The notes under the pieces were generated by a model. That model made no database searches. It was given only the letters and a program-made list of their open reading frames with translations, and was not told the origin of the DNA. A stretch of DNA of 64,000 nucleotides from an uncultured Oscillibacter sp. (GTDB taxonomy: Bacteria > Bacillota > Clostridia > Oscillospirales > Oscillospiraceae): NCBI GenBank assembly GCA_905234565.1, contig CAJOHW010000001.1, forward strand, positions 19,732 to 83,731, given 5' to 3'. This document shows, piece by piece, positions 1 to 9,165 of this stretch; position 1 is the first letter of the stretch; the number at the start of each line of letters is the position of its first letter. A program made the translations under genes and the position numbers.

Positions 1-514
1 CTGGCTGTCCCTGAACAACGCTTTCACCTGCTGCAGTTTCATCGCCCAGACTTTGGAGGCCATGGATGTGATCACTCGGAAGGACTCCCAGATGGACGAG
101 TACGCCGGAGATCTGGTGGATCTGTACGGGGCGTATCTCTCCGCCGTGCAGGAGGCATCGGTGAAAACCCTGCTCTTCGGGGACCGGTTCCCCTTCCGGT
201 ATCTGACGGAGGAACTGGATCTAAGCTGCTATGCCGCCTTCTCCGGCTGTTCCGCCGAGACGGAGGCCAGTTTTGAGACCATCGTCTTTCTCTCCGGCAA
301 GGTGGACGAACTGAATCTCCCCGCCGTGCTGACCATCGAGGGCAGCGACGGCAAAATCGCCCGGACCATTGTGGAGAACACCGTGTCCAAGACCGCCAAA
401 GTCCTGACCCTGGACTCCATGCAGTCCGTCACGGCGGAGGATGTGGAGAATGGGGCCACGTATCTGGGGATCATGGAACAGAACTTGGAAGTCCTGCGGG
501 AAGCCCTCCAATAG
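1..514 (+). CDS. Metal (Zn/Mn) ABC transporter substrate-binding protein, C-terminal part (5' truncated by window)
   Basis: Open frame continues upstream of the ORF-track start (WLSLNNAFTCCSFIAQTLEAMD...); ZnuA/AdcA-like C-terminus; followed directly by the ATPase and permease genes. Confidence 0.8.
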   Translation, partial: WLSLNNAFTCCSFIAQTLEAMDVITRKDSQMDEYAGDLVDLYGAYLSAVQEASVKTLLFGDRFPFRYLTEELDLSCYAAFSGCSAETEASFETIVFLSGKVDELNLPAVLTIEGSDGKIARTIVENTVSKTAKVLTLDSMQSVTAEDVENGATYLGIMEQNLEVLREALQ

Positions 515-542
515 ACGGCAAAAGGCGGCAAGGAGAAACGAT

Positions 543-1253
543 ATGGCACTGATCACCTGTGAGAATTTGGCCCTGGGGTACAACGGAAGGGAAATTCTGC
601 GGGGCCTGAACTTTACAGTCCCCCCCGGCGACTATCTCTGCGTCGTGGGGGAAAACGGCTCCGGTAAGAGTACGCTGATGCGGACCATCCTGGGCCTCCA
701 GGCCCCTTTAGAGGGCAGCGTCCGGACCGGGGACGGCTTGGAGCGCCGGGAGATCGGGTATCTCCCCCAGCAGACCGTGGTCCAGCGGGATTTCCCTGCC
801 ACGGTGTGGGAGATTGTGCTCTCCGGCTGTCAGGGAAGGCAGGGGCTCCGGCCCTTCTATACGGCGGAGGACCGGGCATTGGCACGGGAGAACATCAAAA
901 AGATGGGCCTCGCCGCCTTGGAGCGGCGGTGCTGCCGGGAACTCTCCGGGGGACAGCAGCAGCGGGTCCTGCTGGCCCGGGCTCTCTGCGCCACCCGGAA
1001 ACTCCTGCTTCTGGATGAGCCCGTCTCCGGCCTGGATCCCAAGGTGACCGCGGAGATGTACGAATTGATTGCGCGGCTCAACCGGGAACAGGGGATCACC
1101 ATCCTCATGATCTCCCACGACATCGCCGCCGCCGTGCGCTATGCCGCCCATATCCTCCACATCGGGGATCGCGTGTTTTACGGCACCCGGGACGCATACC
1201 TCAAAAGCGGCGCAGGGGGACAGTTTCTCACGGAGGGAGGCGGAATGGCATGA
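543..1253 (+). CDS. Metal ABC transporter ATP-binding protein
   Basis: Walker A GENGSGKST, signature LSGGQQQR, Walker B LLLLDEP; ATG at 543 after RBS-like aaggagaa. Confidence 0.93.
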   Translation: MALITCENLALGYNGREILRGLNFTVPPGDYLCVVGENGSGKSTLMRTILGLQAPLEGSVRTGDGLERREIGYLPQQTVVQRDFPATVWEIVLSGCQGRQGLRPFYTAEDRALARENIKKMGLAALERRCCRELSGGQQQRVLLARALCATRKLLLLDEPVSGLDPKVTAEMYELIARLNREQGITILMISHDIAAAVRYAAHILHIGDRVFYGTRDAYLKSGAGGQFLTEGGGMA

Positions 1254-2095
1254 GAGAGACCTGGGAAGCCCTGGCGCTGTATTTTCAATTCCCCTTTGTG
1301 CGCTATGCCCTGATTGTGGGCGTGCTGATTGCCCTGTGTTCCTCCCTGCTGGGGGTCACTCTGGTCCTAAAACGCTTCTCCTTCATCGGGGACGGGTTGT
1401 CCCATGTGGCCTTCGGGGCTATGGCCGTCTCCGCCGTGCTGAAGCTGAACAGCGACCTGCCTCTGGTGCTGGTCATCACCACCCTGTCCGCCGTCCTTCT
1501 GCTGCGCACGGGACAGAACGCCAAAATCAAGGGGGACGCCGCCGTGGCTATGATCTCCGTAGGGTCCCTGGCCCTGGGATACCTGCTGATGAACCTGTTC
1601 TCCACCTCCGCCAACCTGTCCGGGGACGTTTGCTCCACCCTGTTCGGCTCCACCTCCATCCTGACCTTAACGCCGTTAGAGGTCTGGCTGTGCGCGGGAC
1701 TGTCCGCTCTGACCATCGCCGCCTTTGTGGTGTTCTACAACAAGATCTTCGCCGTAACCTTCGACGAGAACTTCGCCCAGGCCACGGGCGTCAACGCAAA
1801 ACTCTACAATCTGCTTATCGCCGTGCTGATCGCGGTGATCATCGTTCTGGCTATGAACCTGGTGGGGTCCCTGCTGATCTCCGCCCTGGTGATCTTCCCG
1901 GCCCTGTCCGCCATGCGGGTGTTCCGGAGTTTCCGCTCCGTCACCGTCTGCTCCGCCCTGCTCTCCGTATTCTGCGCCGTACTCGGCATTTTGATCTCCA
2001 TTGTCCAGGGAACGCCGGTGGGGTCTACCATCGTGGCGGTGGATATGGCCGCCTTTGCCCTGTTCTCCCTGGCGGGAGCCATGTTCAGGAGGTAA
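1250..2095 (+). CDS. Metal ABC transporter permease (ZnuB family)
   Basis: Polytopic membrane protein with GDGLSHVAFGAMA motif; overlaps the ATPase gene by 4 nt. Confidence 0.92.
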   Translation: MRETWEALALYFQFPFVRYALIVGVLIALCSSLLGVTLVLKRFSFIGDGLSHVAFGAMAVSAVLKLNSDLPLVLVITTLSAVLLLRTGQNAKIKGDAAVAMISVGSLALGYLLMNLFSTSANLSGDVCSTLFGSTSILTLTPLEVWLCAGLSALTIAAFVVFYNKIFAVTFDENFAQATGVNAKLYNLLIAVLIAVIIVLAMNLVGSLLISALVIFPALSAMRVFRSFRSVTVCSALLSVFCAVLGILISIVQGTPVGSTIVAVDMAAFALFSLAGAMFRR

Positions 2096-2101
2096 CGCCC
2101 A

Positions 2102-2701
2102 ATGAAAAGGAATTACGCTTTCGCCGCCGCGGCCCTGGCCGCCCTGATCTTCCTCAGCGGGTGTGAAAACGCCCAGGCCGCCTCCCGGACCGCGTCTGCC
2201 AGCCTGTCCGGGGCCTCCGTGGCTGAGATTATGGAATCCGCCACTGAGGAAATCACTGATGATTCCAGCGATTCCCAGTCCATCTCCAATCTCCCGGCGG
2301 AGGACACCCCGCAAATCCAACCCCTCTCCCCGGAGGAGGTGCAGACGCAGGTGGCGGCCTCCGCCCATGACGGCATCGACATCGATCTCACCCGCATGAG
2401 CAGTACCATGGTCTACGGCCAGGTGTCCGGTATGATGTACACGCCGGACGACTATGTGGGCAAGACCATCCGAATGCGGGGGGAATCCTACTCCGAGTAC
2501 TATGATTATACGGACACCACCTATTACAGCATCCTCATCGCCGACGCCACCGCCTGCTGTGCCCAGGGGGTGGAGTACCTGCTCTCTGACAGCGCCGCCT
2601 ATCCGGAGGACGGGTCCGAGGCCACGGTGACGGGGGTCTTTGAGCTGTACGAGGAGCTGGGCGTCACCTACTGCCGCCTGGGAAACGCCTCCGTTCAGTG
2701 A
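2102..2701 (+). CDS. Putative lipoprotein in the metal ABC operon
   Basis: Lipobox LIFLSGC; OB-fold-like C-terminal part with DATACCAQG motif. Confidence 0.7.
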   Translation: MKRNYAFAAAALAALIFLSGCENAQAASRTASASLSGASVAEIMESATEEITDDSSDSQSISNLPAEDTPQIQPLSPEEVQTQVAASAHDGIDIDLTRMSSTMVYGQVSGMMYTPDDYVGKTIRMRGESYSEYYDYTDTTYYSILIADATACCAQGVEYLLSDSAAYPEDGSEATVTGVFELYEELGVTYCRLGNASVQ

Positions 2702-2731
2702 GGGTGGCTCTTTTCCGTTTCGTATCACAGG

Positions 2732-3109
2732 TTATGACTGCTTGTCGTCTTTGGCGGAGGGGGTTCCCTCCGCCAGCATTTTGACGGCGCAGATCAAAAG
2801 CCCCGCTCCAAAGGGACGGCGGAACAGGGCCGGATCCAGGGCCGTGGCCGTCCACGCCCCCGCCAAAGCCCCGAAAAAGGCCCAGGGAATTGCGAAACGC
2901 AGAAGTTTCCGGTCCAGATTCCCCTGCCGGGCGTGGCTCCACAGGGCCGCCGCCGCCGTGGGCAGGAAAAAGAGCAGGTTGATTCCCTGGGCGGTACGCT
3001 GTTCCACTCCCAGAAACAGGGTCATGACCATCAGCAGCAAGGTCCCGCCTCCGATGCCCCAGGCGGACAGGATGCCGCAGGCCGCGCCGCATAAAAACGG
3101 GATTCCCAT
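2732..3109 (-). CDS. Half-size TSUP (TauE/SafE) membrane protein, second of a pair
   Basis: MGIPFLCGAACGILSAWGIGGGTLLLM...; ATG at 3109 starts 2 nt after the stop of the upstream half gene. Confidence 0.75.
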   Translation of the reverse strand: MGIPFLCGAACGILSAWGIGGGTLLLMVMTLFLGVEQRTAQGINLLFFLPTAAAALWSHARQGNLDRKLLRFAIPWAFFGALAGAWTATALDPALFRRPFGAGLLICAVKMLAEGTPSAKDDKQS

Positions 3110-3111
3110 CC

Positions 3112-3456
3112 TCACCACAGCAGATACCGCAGGCCCCCATAGATCAGAAACGCCGCGAACAGGCGGCGCAGCCACCGGGAAGGGACATTCCTATACAGCC
3201 GCCCGCCTAACAGGCCTCCCAGCAGTCCTCCCGCCAGATACGGCGCCGCCTGCACCGCCGACACCCCGCCCCGCAGCAGATACACACCGGCGGACAGGGC
3301 GCACACCGGAAACATCACCCCCACACAGGTGGGGTACAGCTTCCCCTCCGGCAGACGGTGCCCCAGGACGGGCAGCAGCACCATGCCGCCCCCGCCCCCA
3401 AAGAGGCCGTTGACCGCTCCCGCCGCCGCAGCCCCCGCCGCCGCTCCCCTGTCCAT
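3112..3456 (-). CDS. Half-size TSUP (TauE/SafE) membrane protein, first of a pair
   Basis: AVNGLFGGGGGMVLLPVL glycine-rich TSUP motif, 114 aa, about 4 TM segments. Confidence 0.75.
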   Translation of the reverse strand: MDRGAAAGAAAAGAVNGLFGGGGGMVLLPVLGHRLPEGKLYPTCVGVMFPVCALSAGVYLLRGGVSAVQAAPYLAGGLLGGLLGGRLYRNVPSRWLRRLFAAFLIYGGLRYLLW

Positions 3457-3548
3457 GCGCCGCGCCTCCCTTTATTGATGACACAGAATCTATGTACGTC
3501 CTGGGGGACGGGGGAGAAACGGTTCTCCCCCGTCCCGGTTTCCCTGTC

Positions 3549-3716
3549 TCACTTCATGCGGAAGCTCTGGCAGTCCGTACACTCCTCCTGGGTGGGATCC
3601 GTCTCGTGGGTGCCCACCTGGATGGTGTCCAGGGCGCAGTACTGGGCGTCCTGGCAGTGGTGGGCGCAGCTGTTCACGTAGCACCGGATGCTCTGGTTGG
3701 GATTGTCCTTTTGCAT
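3549..3716 (-). CDS. DUF1540-type small Cys-rich protein
   Basis: MQKDNPNQSIRCYVNSCAHHCQDAQYCALDTIQVG...CTDCQSF; Cys spacing typical of DUF1540; ggaggtaat upstream. Confidence 0.85.
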   Translation of the reverse strand: MQKDNPNQSIRCYVNSCAHHCQDAQYCALDTIQVGTHETDPTQEECTDCQSFRMK

Positions 3717-3927
3717 GGTATTACCTCCCGTTCCCTCTCGTGAGAACCGATATTGGTGATTGGCCTTCGCCGCTGACAGTTTGCCCCGGAACGGAAAAAT
3801 CATGCGCCCCAAATCCCGAATCCCGCCGTTTTTTTTAGATTGTTACCGTTTTGATGTGGCATTCCCGGGCCGGGTGTGGTAGAATAGACGCAGAAAGACA
3901 GAGAGAGACAAAAGGAGGTGTTTGGAG

Positions 3928-4374
3928 TTGACGTACCTCTTGTGGCTGGTGTGGCTGGGAGCCGTGGTGTTGTTCGTCCTGGCGGAGGCCGCTACCGCCC
4001 AGCTGGTGTCCATCTGGTTCGCCCTGGGCGCTGTGGCGGCGCTGCTGGCGGCGCTGCTGCGCGTAAAGTTCGTGGGCCAGTTTTGGACGTTTATCCTGGT
4101 GTCCGCCATTGCCCTGGCCGCTGTCCGGCCTCTGGCCTTCCGCCGGGGCCGGGACCGGGTGGTTCACACCAACGCGGACCGGGTGCTGGACGTGGCGGGC
4201 CGGGTGACGGAGACCGTGGACGCCGACGGAGGCATCGTGTACGCCGACGGCAAGTCCTGGTCCGCCCGCAGCGCCGACGGTGAGGTCATCCCCGTGGGTA
4301 CCCGGGTGCGGGTGGAGCGGATGGAGGGTGTCCGGCTCTTTGTCCGGCCCTTCCCGGAACAGGCCGTCCTGTAA
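3928..4374 (+). CDS. NfeD family membrane protein
   Basis: N-terminal TM helices plus C-terminal OB-like domain; directly upstream of an SPFH gene; TTG start chosen by spacing from aaaggaggtg. Confidence 0.82.
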   Translation: MTYLLWLVWLGAVVLFVLAEAATAQLVSIWFALGAVAALLAALLRVKFVGQFWTFILVSAIALAAVRPLAFRRGRDRVVHTNADRVLDVAGRVTETVDADGGIVYADGKSWSARSADGEVIPVGTRVRVERMEGVRLFVRPFPEQAVL

Positions 4375-4429
4375 GCCCGCCGGAAACCGTGATTCATTCC
4401 ATTTTTGAAACAGCGGAAGGAGAAAAACT

Positions 4430-5371
4430 ATGCTGCCACTGATCATTCTGGGCATTCTGGCGCTGGTCATCATCGCCATCGCCATCGCCAACGTGAAGAT
4501 CGTCCCCCAATCTGAGGCCTATGTCCTGGAACGCTTAGGCGCGTTTTACGAAGTCTGGAACGTGGGACTGCACCTCAAGACCCCCTTCATTATGCGGATT
4601 GTAGCGAGAATCTCCCTGAAAGAGCGGGTGGCGGATTTCCCGCCCCAGCCCGTCATCACCAAGGACAACGTAACCATGGAGATTGACACGGTGGTCTTTT
4701 ACCAGATCACCGATCCCAAGCTCTTTACTTACGGCGTGGCCAATCCCATCAACGCCATTGCCAACCTGACCACCACCACCCTGCGCAATATCATCGGCGA
4801 CATGGAACTGGACCAGTCCCTGACCAGCCGGGATATCATCAATACCCGGATGTGCTCCATCCTGGACGAGGCCACGGACCCCTGGGGCATTAAAATCAAC
4901 CGGGTGGAACTGAAGAACATCATCCTGCCCCAGGAGCTGCAAAAGACCATGGAAAAGCAGATGCGGGCCGAGCGGGAGCGCCGGGAATCCGTCCTGCAGG
5001 CGGAGGGCCAGAAGGCCTCCCAGATCCTGGTGGCGGAGGGCGAAAAGCAGTCCGCCATTCTCCGGGCCGACGCCGCCAAGCAGTCCGCCATTCTCAAAGC
5101 GGAGGGCGAGCGGGAGGCCCGGATCCTGGCGGCGGAGGCGGAGGCCCAGGCCATTATGAAGGTCCAGCAGGCCCTGGCGGACTCCCTGCGGCTTTTGAAC
5201 GAGGCCGCCCCCAACGACCAGGTGGTGAAGCTGAAAGCCCTGGAGACCATGGCCAAGGTGGCCGACGGCAAGGCCACCAAGATCATCATCCCCTCCGAGC
5301 TTCAGGGTCTGGCGGGCTTCGCCGCCGGAGCCAAGGCCGTGTGGGAGAGCGAGGAAGCGGCGAAAGAGTAA
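4430..5371 (+). CDS. SPFH/Band 7 (stomatin/QmcA-like) protein
   Basis: IVPQSEAYVLERLGAFYEVWNVGLHLKTPF; long Ala/Glu-rich coiled coil. Confidence 0.93.
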   Translation: MLPLIILGILALVIIAIAIANVKIVPQSEAYVLERLGAFYEVWNVGLHLKTPFIMRIVARISLKERVADFPPQPVITKDNVTMEIDTVVFYQITDPKLFTYGVANPINAIANLTTTTLRNIIGDMELDQSLTSRDIINTRMCSILDEATDPWGIKINRVELKNIILPQELQKTMEKQMRAERERRESVLQAEGQKASQILVAEGEKQSAILRADAAKQSAILKAEGEREARILAAEAEAQAIMKVQQALADSLRLLNEAAPNDQVVKLKALETMAKVADGKATKIIIPSELQGLAGFAAGAKAVWESEEAAKE

Positions 5372-5387
5372 GCAAGCATATCGTTTT

Positions 5388-5425
5388 TACGCACCTGTCC
5401 CGAATAGGGGCAGGCGCGTTTTTTT
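5388..5425 (+). terminator. Rho-independent terminator after SPFH gene
   Basis: cgcacctgtccc gaata ggggcaggcgcg followed by T7. Confidence 0.75.
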
Positions 5426-5453
5426 GCCCGCTCCATTGGACCCGCAAGACCAG

Positions 5454-5482
5454 GCATAACCGGGGACGAGCCGTCATAGAGT
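5454..5482 (+). promoter_or_regulatory. Possible SigE-type promoter for spoIIIA operon
   Basis: gcATAAc - 14 nt - CATAgagT, resembling the B. subtilis SigE consensus; upstream of spoIIIAA. Confidence 0.4.
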
Positions 5483-5504
5483 AAAAGCGGATAAAAGGGG
5501 GCGG

Positions 5505-6419
5505 ATGTACATGGAGCGAAACAATGAGGCGGAGCGGTACGACCGGGCGGCGGCAGTGCTGCCCAGCCGTCTGCGGAAAGCGGCCCTGGCGCTGCCGCCG
5601 GAGAAAAAGCGTCTGGCGGAGGAACTGCGTCTGCGGACCGGACGGCCTGTGACCGTACTGCTCCCCGGCGGAGAAGAGGAACTGGACGTGACAGCGGAGC
5701 CGGAGGATCTGGAAACCCTGTGCGATTTGGCGGCGGAGTTCTCCCGGTACGCCGCCGCGGAGACCCTGCGGCAGGGCTTCATTCCCGTCCGGGGAGGCTT
5801 CCGGGTGGGGCTGTGCGGTACGGCGGTGATGAAGGACGGAATCAACACCAATCTGGTCCACCTCTCCTCCGCCGCCATCCGCATTGGCCGGGAACAACCA
5901 GACGCCGGAGCGTCAGCGGCTCCCCAGCTGTTCCGGCAGGGGGACTTCGCCAGTACCCTGCTGCTCTCCCCTCCGGGAGGGGGGAAAACCACCTTGCTGC
6001 GGGATTTGGTGCGGCGGCTGTCCATGGGAGTGGAACCCTACGGCCCAAGACGGGTGGCCCTTATCGACGAGCGGGGAGAGGTGGCGGTGTGCGTCCAGGG
6101 GATTCCCCAGATGGACGTGGGACCCCATACGGACGTGCTGGACGCCTGTCCCAAGGCCATTGGAATCCCTATGGTACTGCGGGCTATGAACCCCCAGATC
6201 ATCGCCGTGGACGAGATCACCCTCCGGGAGGATTTGCAGGCCGTATCCATGGCCGCCGGGTGCGGCGCGGCGGTGCTGGCCACGGTCCACGCCGCCGATA
6301 TTGAGGATCTGCGGCGGAAGCCCCTGTACCGGGATCTGCTGGAAAGCGGGGTCTTTCGTCTGGCGGTCACCATCTCCCAAGAGGACGGACAGCGGCGGTA
6401 TGACGTGGAGGAACTGTGA
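5505..6419 (+). CDS. spoIIIAA: Stage III sporulation protein AA (ATPase)
   Basis: Walker A LLSPPGGGKTTLLRDLVRRLS; first gene of a spoIIIA-like operon. Confidence 0.93.
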   Translation: MYMERNNEAERYDRAAAVLPSRLRKAALALPPEKKRLAEELRLRTGRPVTVLLPGGEEELDVTAEPEDLETLCDLAAEFSRYAAAETLRQGFIPVRGGFRVGLCGTAVMKDGINTNLVHLSSAAIRIGREQPDAGASAAPQLFRQGDFASTLLLSPPGGGKTTLLRDLVRRLSMGVEPYGPRRVALIDERGEVAVCVQGIPQMDVGPHTDVLDACPKAIGIPMVLRAMNPQIIAVDEITLREDLQAVSMAAGCGAAVLATVHAADIEDLRRKPLYRDLLESGVFRLAVTISQEDGQRRYDVEEL

Positions 6420-6898
6420 AGGCGGCGGGGGCGGCGTGGATTCTGCTGGGGGCGGTCTGGTGGGGCTGGATCTCCCTGTCGGAACGCCGCCGGAGGCGCG
6501 CCCTGTTGGAGGAACTGGGGCGGTCCCTTCTGCGGATGTCGGAGGAGATCCGGACGGACCGGACCCCTATGCCTTCCCTCCTTCGGCAGAGGGCGGCGGA
6601 GTGCGGCGGGGACGCCGCCGCCTTTTTCCGCCGGGCCGGAACGGGAGAGGACCGGTCCCGATCCTGGGAACAGGCGGCGGAGGCCCTGCCCCTGTCCCCT
6701 CAGGAGCGGCAGGTCCTTGGGAAGCTGGCCCAGGATTTGCGGGGAGACGAGATCCGGATCCGGCGGGCTTTTGCCCACGCCGCCGGGTACTTACAACAAA
6801 ACGCCCGGGAGATGGACCGCACTTACCGGGAGGATCTGCGCCGGACCGCCGCCTTAGCGCTCTGCGGCGGGATCATGCTGGCGGTTTTCCTTTACTGA
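6416..6898 (+). CDS. spoIIIAB: Stage III sporulation protein AB
   Basis: GTG start overlapping the AA stop; size, TM pattern and synteny. Confidence 0.88.
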   Translation: MKAAGAAWILLGAVWWGWISLSERRRRRALLEELGRSLLRMSEEIRTDRTPMPSLLRQRAAECGGDAAAFFRRAGTGEDRSRSWEQAAEALPLSPQERQVLGKLAQDLRGDEIRIRRAFAHAAGYLQQNAREMDRTYREDLRRTAALALCGGIMLAVFLY

Positions 6899-6922
6899 CC
6901 TGACCTATTCCGGAGGGACAAC

Positions 6923-7117
6923 ATGGAAGTGGATCTGATCTTCAAAATCGCGGCCATCGGCATTCTGGTGGCGGTGCTGAACCAACTGCTGGTCCGGTCC
7001 GGACGGGAGGAACAGGCCATGATGACCACCCTGGCGGGACTGGTGGTGGTGCTGATGATTCTGGTCCAGCGGATCAGCGATCTCTTTGACCTGATTAAGA
7101 GCCTGTTCCAGTTCTGA
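6923..7117 (+). CDS. spoIIIAC: Stage III sporulation protein AC
   Basis: 64 aa, LIFKIAAIGILVAVLNQLLVRSGREEQAMMTTLAGLVVVL. Confidence 0.95.
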   Translation: MEVDLIFKIAAIGILVAVLNQLLVRSGREEQAMMTTLAGLVVVLMILVQRISDLFDLIKSLFQF

Positions 7118-7119
7118 GG

Positions 7120-7509
7120 ATGGAGCTTCTCTGGCAGATCGCCGTACTGTGCGCGGCGGGGGCAGTGCTGTCCCTGGTGATCCGGCAGGGCAGTCCCGTT
7201 ATGGCCCTGGTGCTGTCCCTGGGACTGGCGGTGCTGGTCCTCAGCGCCCTGGCGCCGTCCCTGGGGGAACTGCTGGCCTTCTTCCGGGAACTGGAAGATC
7301 GCAGCGGCCTGCCCCCCGCCCTCTTAGGCCCCCTCTATAAGACCGTGGGCATCGCGGCGGCGGTGCGGATCGGCGGGGATCTGTGCCGGGACGCCGGGGA
7401 GTCCGCCTTGGCCTCCACCGTGGAGGCCGCCGGAACCGTGTGCGCTTTACTGACGGCCCTGCCCCTTCTGCGGGAGGTGCTGGAAATGCTGTTGGAGTTG
7501 ATGGAATGA
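7120..7509 (+). CDS. spoIIIAD: Stage III sporulation protein AD
   Basis: Synteny and TM pattern. Confidence 0.92.
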   Translation: MELLWQIAVLCAAGAVLSLVIRQGSPVMALVLSLGLAVLVLSALAPSLGELLAFFRELEDRSGLPPALLGPLYKTVGIAAAVRIGGDLCRDAGESALASTVEAAGTVCALLTALPLLREVLEMLLELME

Positions 7510-8579
7510 GGGGAATTCTGTGCAGCCTGTTCGCCCTATGTCTGCTCTTTTGCGCCGCCTCCGCCCTGGGGGTTCCGCAGGACGTGATCCAGGCCGCGCC
7601 GGAGGGGGCGTCGGAGTACACAGCGGAGTTTGAGGATCAGTCCGGTCCCCAGGCCCTGGACGGCGGGATCCGGCGGATCTGGGAGGATCTGCGGCGGCAG
7701 TGCGGGGCGATTTTCCGGCAGAGGCTCCGGGGGGCGGCGTCGGTGCTGACGGCGGTGATCCTGTGCAGCGGGGCAAAGGGACTGCTGGGGGATCGGGAGG
7801 GGGGTCTGCTTCTGCCCATGGCGGGAGCATTGGCGGTGACAGCCCTGGCCGCCGGAAGCCTGGACTACCTCATCGGCCTGGGCTGGGACACCATCCGGGA
7901 CTTAGACCGCTTCTCCAAAGCCCTCCTGCCCGCCCTGGCCGCCGCCACCGCCGCCTCCGGCGCGGTCACCACCGCCACCTTCCAGCAGGTGGCCACCGTG
8001 TTCCTGTCCGAACTCCTGGTGGGCTGGATGAGCGGGGTATTGATGCCCGTGACCTATCTCTACATCGGGGTCCTGACCGCCTCCTGTGCCCTGGCGGAGG
8101 ACCGTCTGGCTCTCCTGGCGGCAGGGCTTAAAAAAATCGTCACCAGCCTCCTGACCGGGTCCCTGCTGCTCTTTACGGTGTATCTGTCCGTGTCCCGGGT
8201 GATCACCGGGTCCGTGGACGCGGCGGCGGTGCGGACCGCCAAGGCCGCCGTGTCCAACGTGGTGCCGGTGGTGGGAGGGATTCTGGCGGAGGCGGCAGAG
8301 GCTGTGCTGGCCGGGGCGGGAACGCTGCGGGCGTCCCTGGGGGTCTTTGGAATGGTGGCAATCTTAGGGGCCTGTGTCTATCCCTTCTTACAGCTGGGGA
8401 TCCAGTATCTCCTCTATAAGGCGGCGGCCCTGCTGGCCTCGTGTGTGGGGATGCCGGAGCTGTGCCGCCTGCTGGACGGCCTGGGCGGGGCCTTCGGTCT
8501 GGTGCTGGGGATGACAGGCAGCTGTGCTTTACTGCTGCTGGTGTCGGTGCTGAGCTTCGTCTCGGCGGTGACGCCGTGA
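7506..8579 (+). CDS. spoIIIAE: Stage III sporulation protein AE
   Basis: MRGILCSLFAL start overlaps AD stop; polytopic, long SpoIIIAE-like TM region. Confidence 0.92.
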   Translation: MRGILCSLFALCLLFCAASALGVPQDVIQAAPEGASEYTAEFEDQSGPQALDGGIRRIWEDLRRQCGAIFRQRLRGAASVLTAVILCSGAKGLLGDREGGLLLPMAGALAVTALAAGSLDYLIGLGWDTIRDLDRFSKALLPALAAATAASGAVTTATFQQVATVFLSELLVGWMSGVLMPVTYLYIGVLTASCALAEDRLALLAAGLKKIVTSLLTGSLLLFTVYLSVSRVITGSVDAAAVRTAKAAVSNVVPVVGGILAEAAEAVLAGAGTLRASLGVFGMVAILGACVYPFLQLGIQYLLYKAAALLASCVGMPELCRLLDGLGGAFGLVLGMTGSCALLLLVSVLSFVSAVTP

Positions 8580-9040
8580 TGGGGGCGGTGCGGTCCTGGC
8601 TCACGGGGGTGATTTTGACCGCCCTGCTGTCCTCCCTGATCCGTTCCCTTCTGCCGGAGGGTGCCGTGCGGCGGATTGGCGCGTTCACCGGGGGACTGGT
8701 GCTCATGTCCGCCATGCTCCTGCCGTTCCTGCAGGGACGGCTGGATCTGCCGGATCTGCGGTGGGAGACCTATGAGGAGGCGGTGGCCCAGCGGAAAGCG
8801 GAACTGGACGGGGAAGCCGCCCGGGAACTGGAGACGCAAGTGGCCCGCCGGACGGAGGCGCTGATCAAAGTCCGGGGGGCGGAACTGGGCCTCTCCTTGG
8901 ACTGCGCCGTGACGGTGCGGGGGGATCCGCCCCTGCCCTGGTCGGCGGCGCTGTCGGCGGAGCGGGATCCGGACCTGGAACGCTGGATAGAGGCAGAACT
9001 GGGGATCCCCGCCCTGCGGATTGCGTGGGGAGAAGAATAG
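8579..9040 (+). CDS. spoIIIAF: Stage III sporulation protein AF
   Basis: MGAVRSWLTGVILTALLSSLIRSLLPEGAVRR...: two N-terminal TM helices plus soluble tail; overlaps AE stop. Confidence 0.8.
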   Translation: MGAVRSWLTGVILTALLSSLIRSLLPEGAVRRIGAFTGGLVLMSAMLLPFLQGRLDLPDLRWETYEEAVAQRKAELDGEAARELETQVARRTEALIKVRGAELGLSLDCAVTVRGDPPLPWSAALSAERDPDLERWIEAELGIPALRIAWGEE

Positions 9041-9071
9041 GCCGTCCCGGAGGGGACGGCCTGGGTTTTTC
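9039..9071 (+). terminator. Terminator directly after spoIIIAF
   Basis: aggccgtcccggaggggacggcct then gggttttt; stem overlaps the spoIIIAF stop codon. Confidence 0.8.
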
Positions 9072-9123
9072 GTTGGGGGCACTGTTGGCCCTCCGTCGAG
9101 GTTCAATTTTTGTAGGATTGCAC

Positions 9124-9153
9124 AAAGAGCCGCCCCGCGAACAGGACGGCTCG
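9124..9153 (-). terminator. Terminator for small membrane protein gene
   Basis: Minus strand: gagccgtcctgttcgcggggcggctcttt. Confidence 0.55.
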
Positions 9154-9165
9154 ATAAACTGAAAT

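Noticed and set aside
3505-3537. Strong GGGACGGGGGAGAA/TTCTCCCCCGTCCC hairpin between DUF1540 and TSUP genes
   Set aside because: A real inverted repeat, but no convincing T tract on the minus strand, so not called as a terminator.
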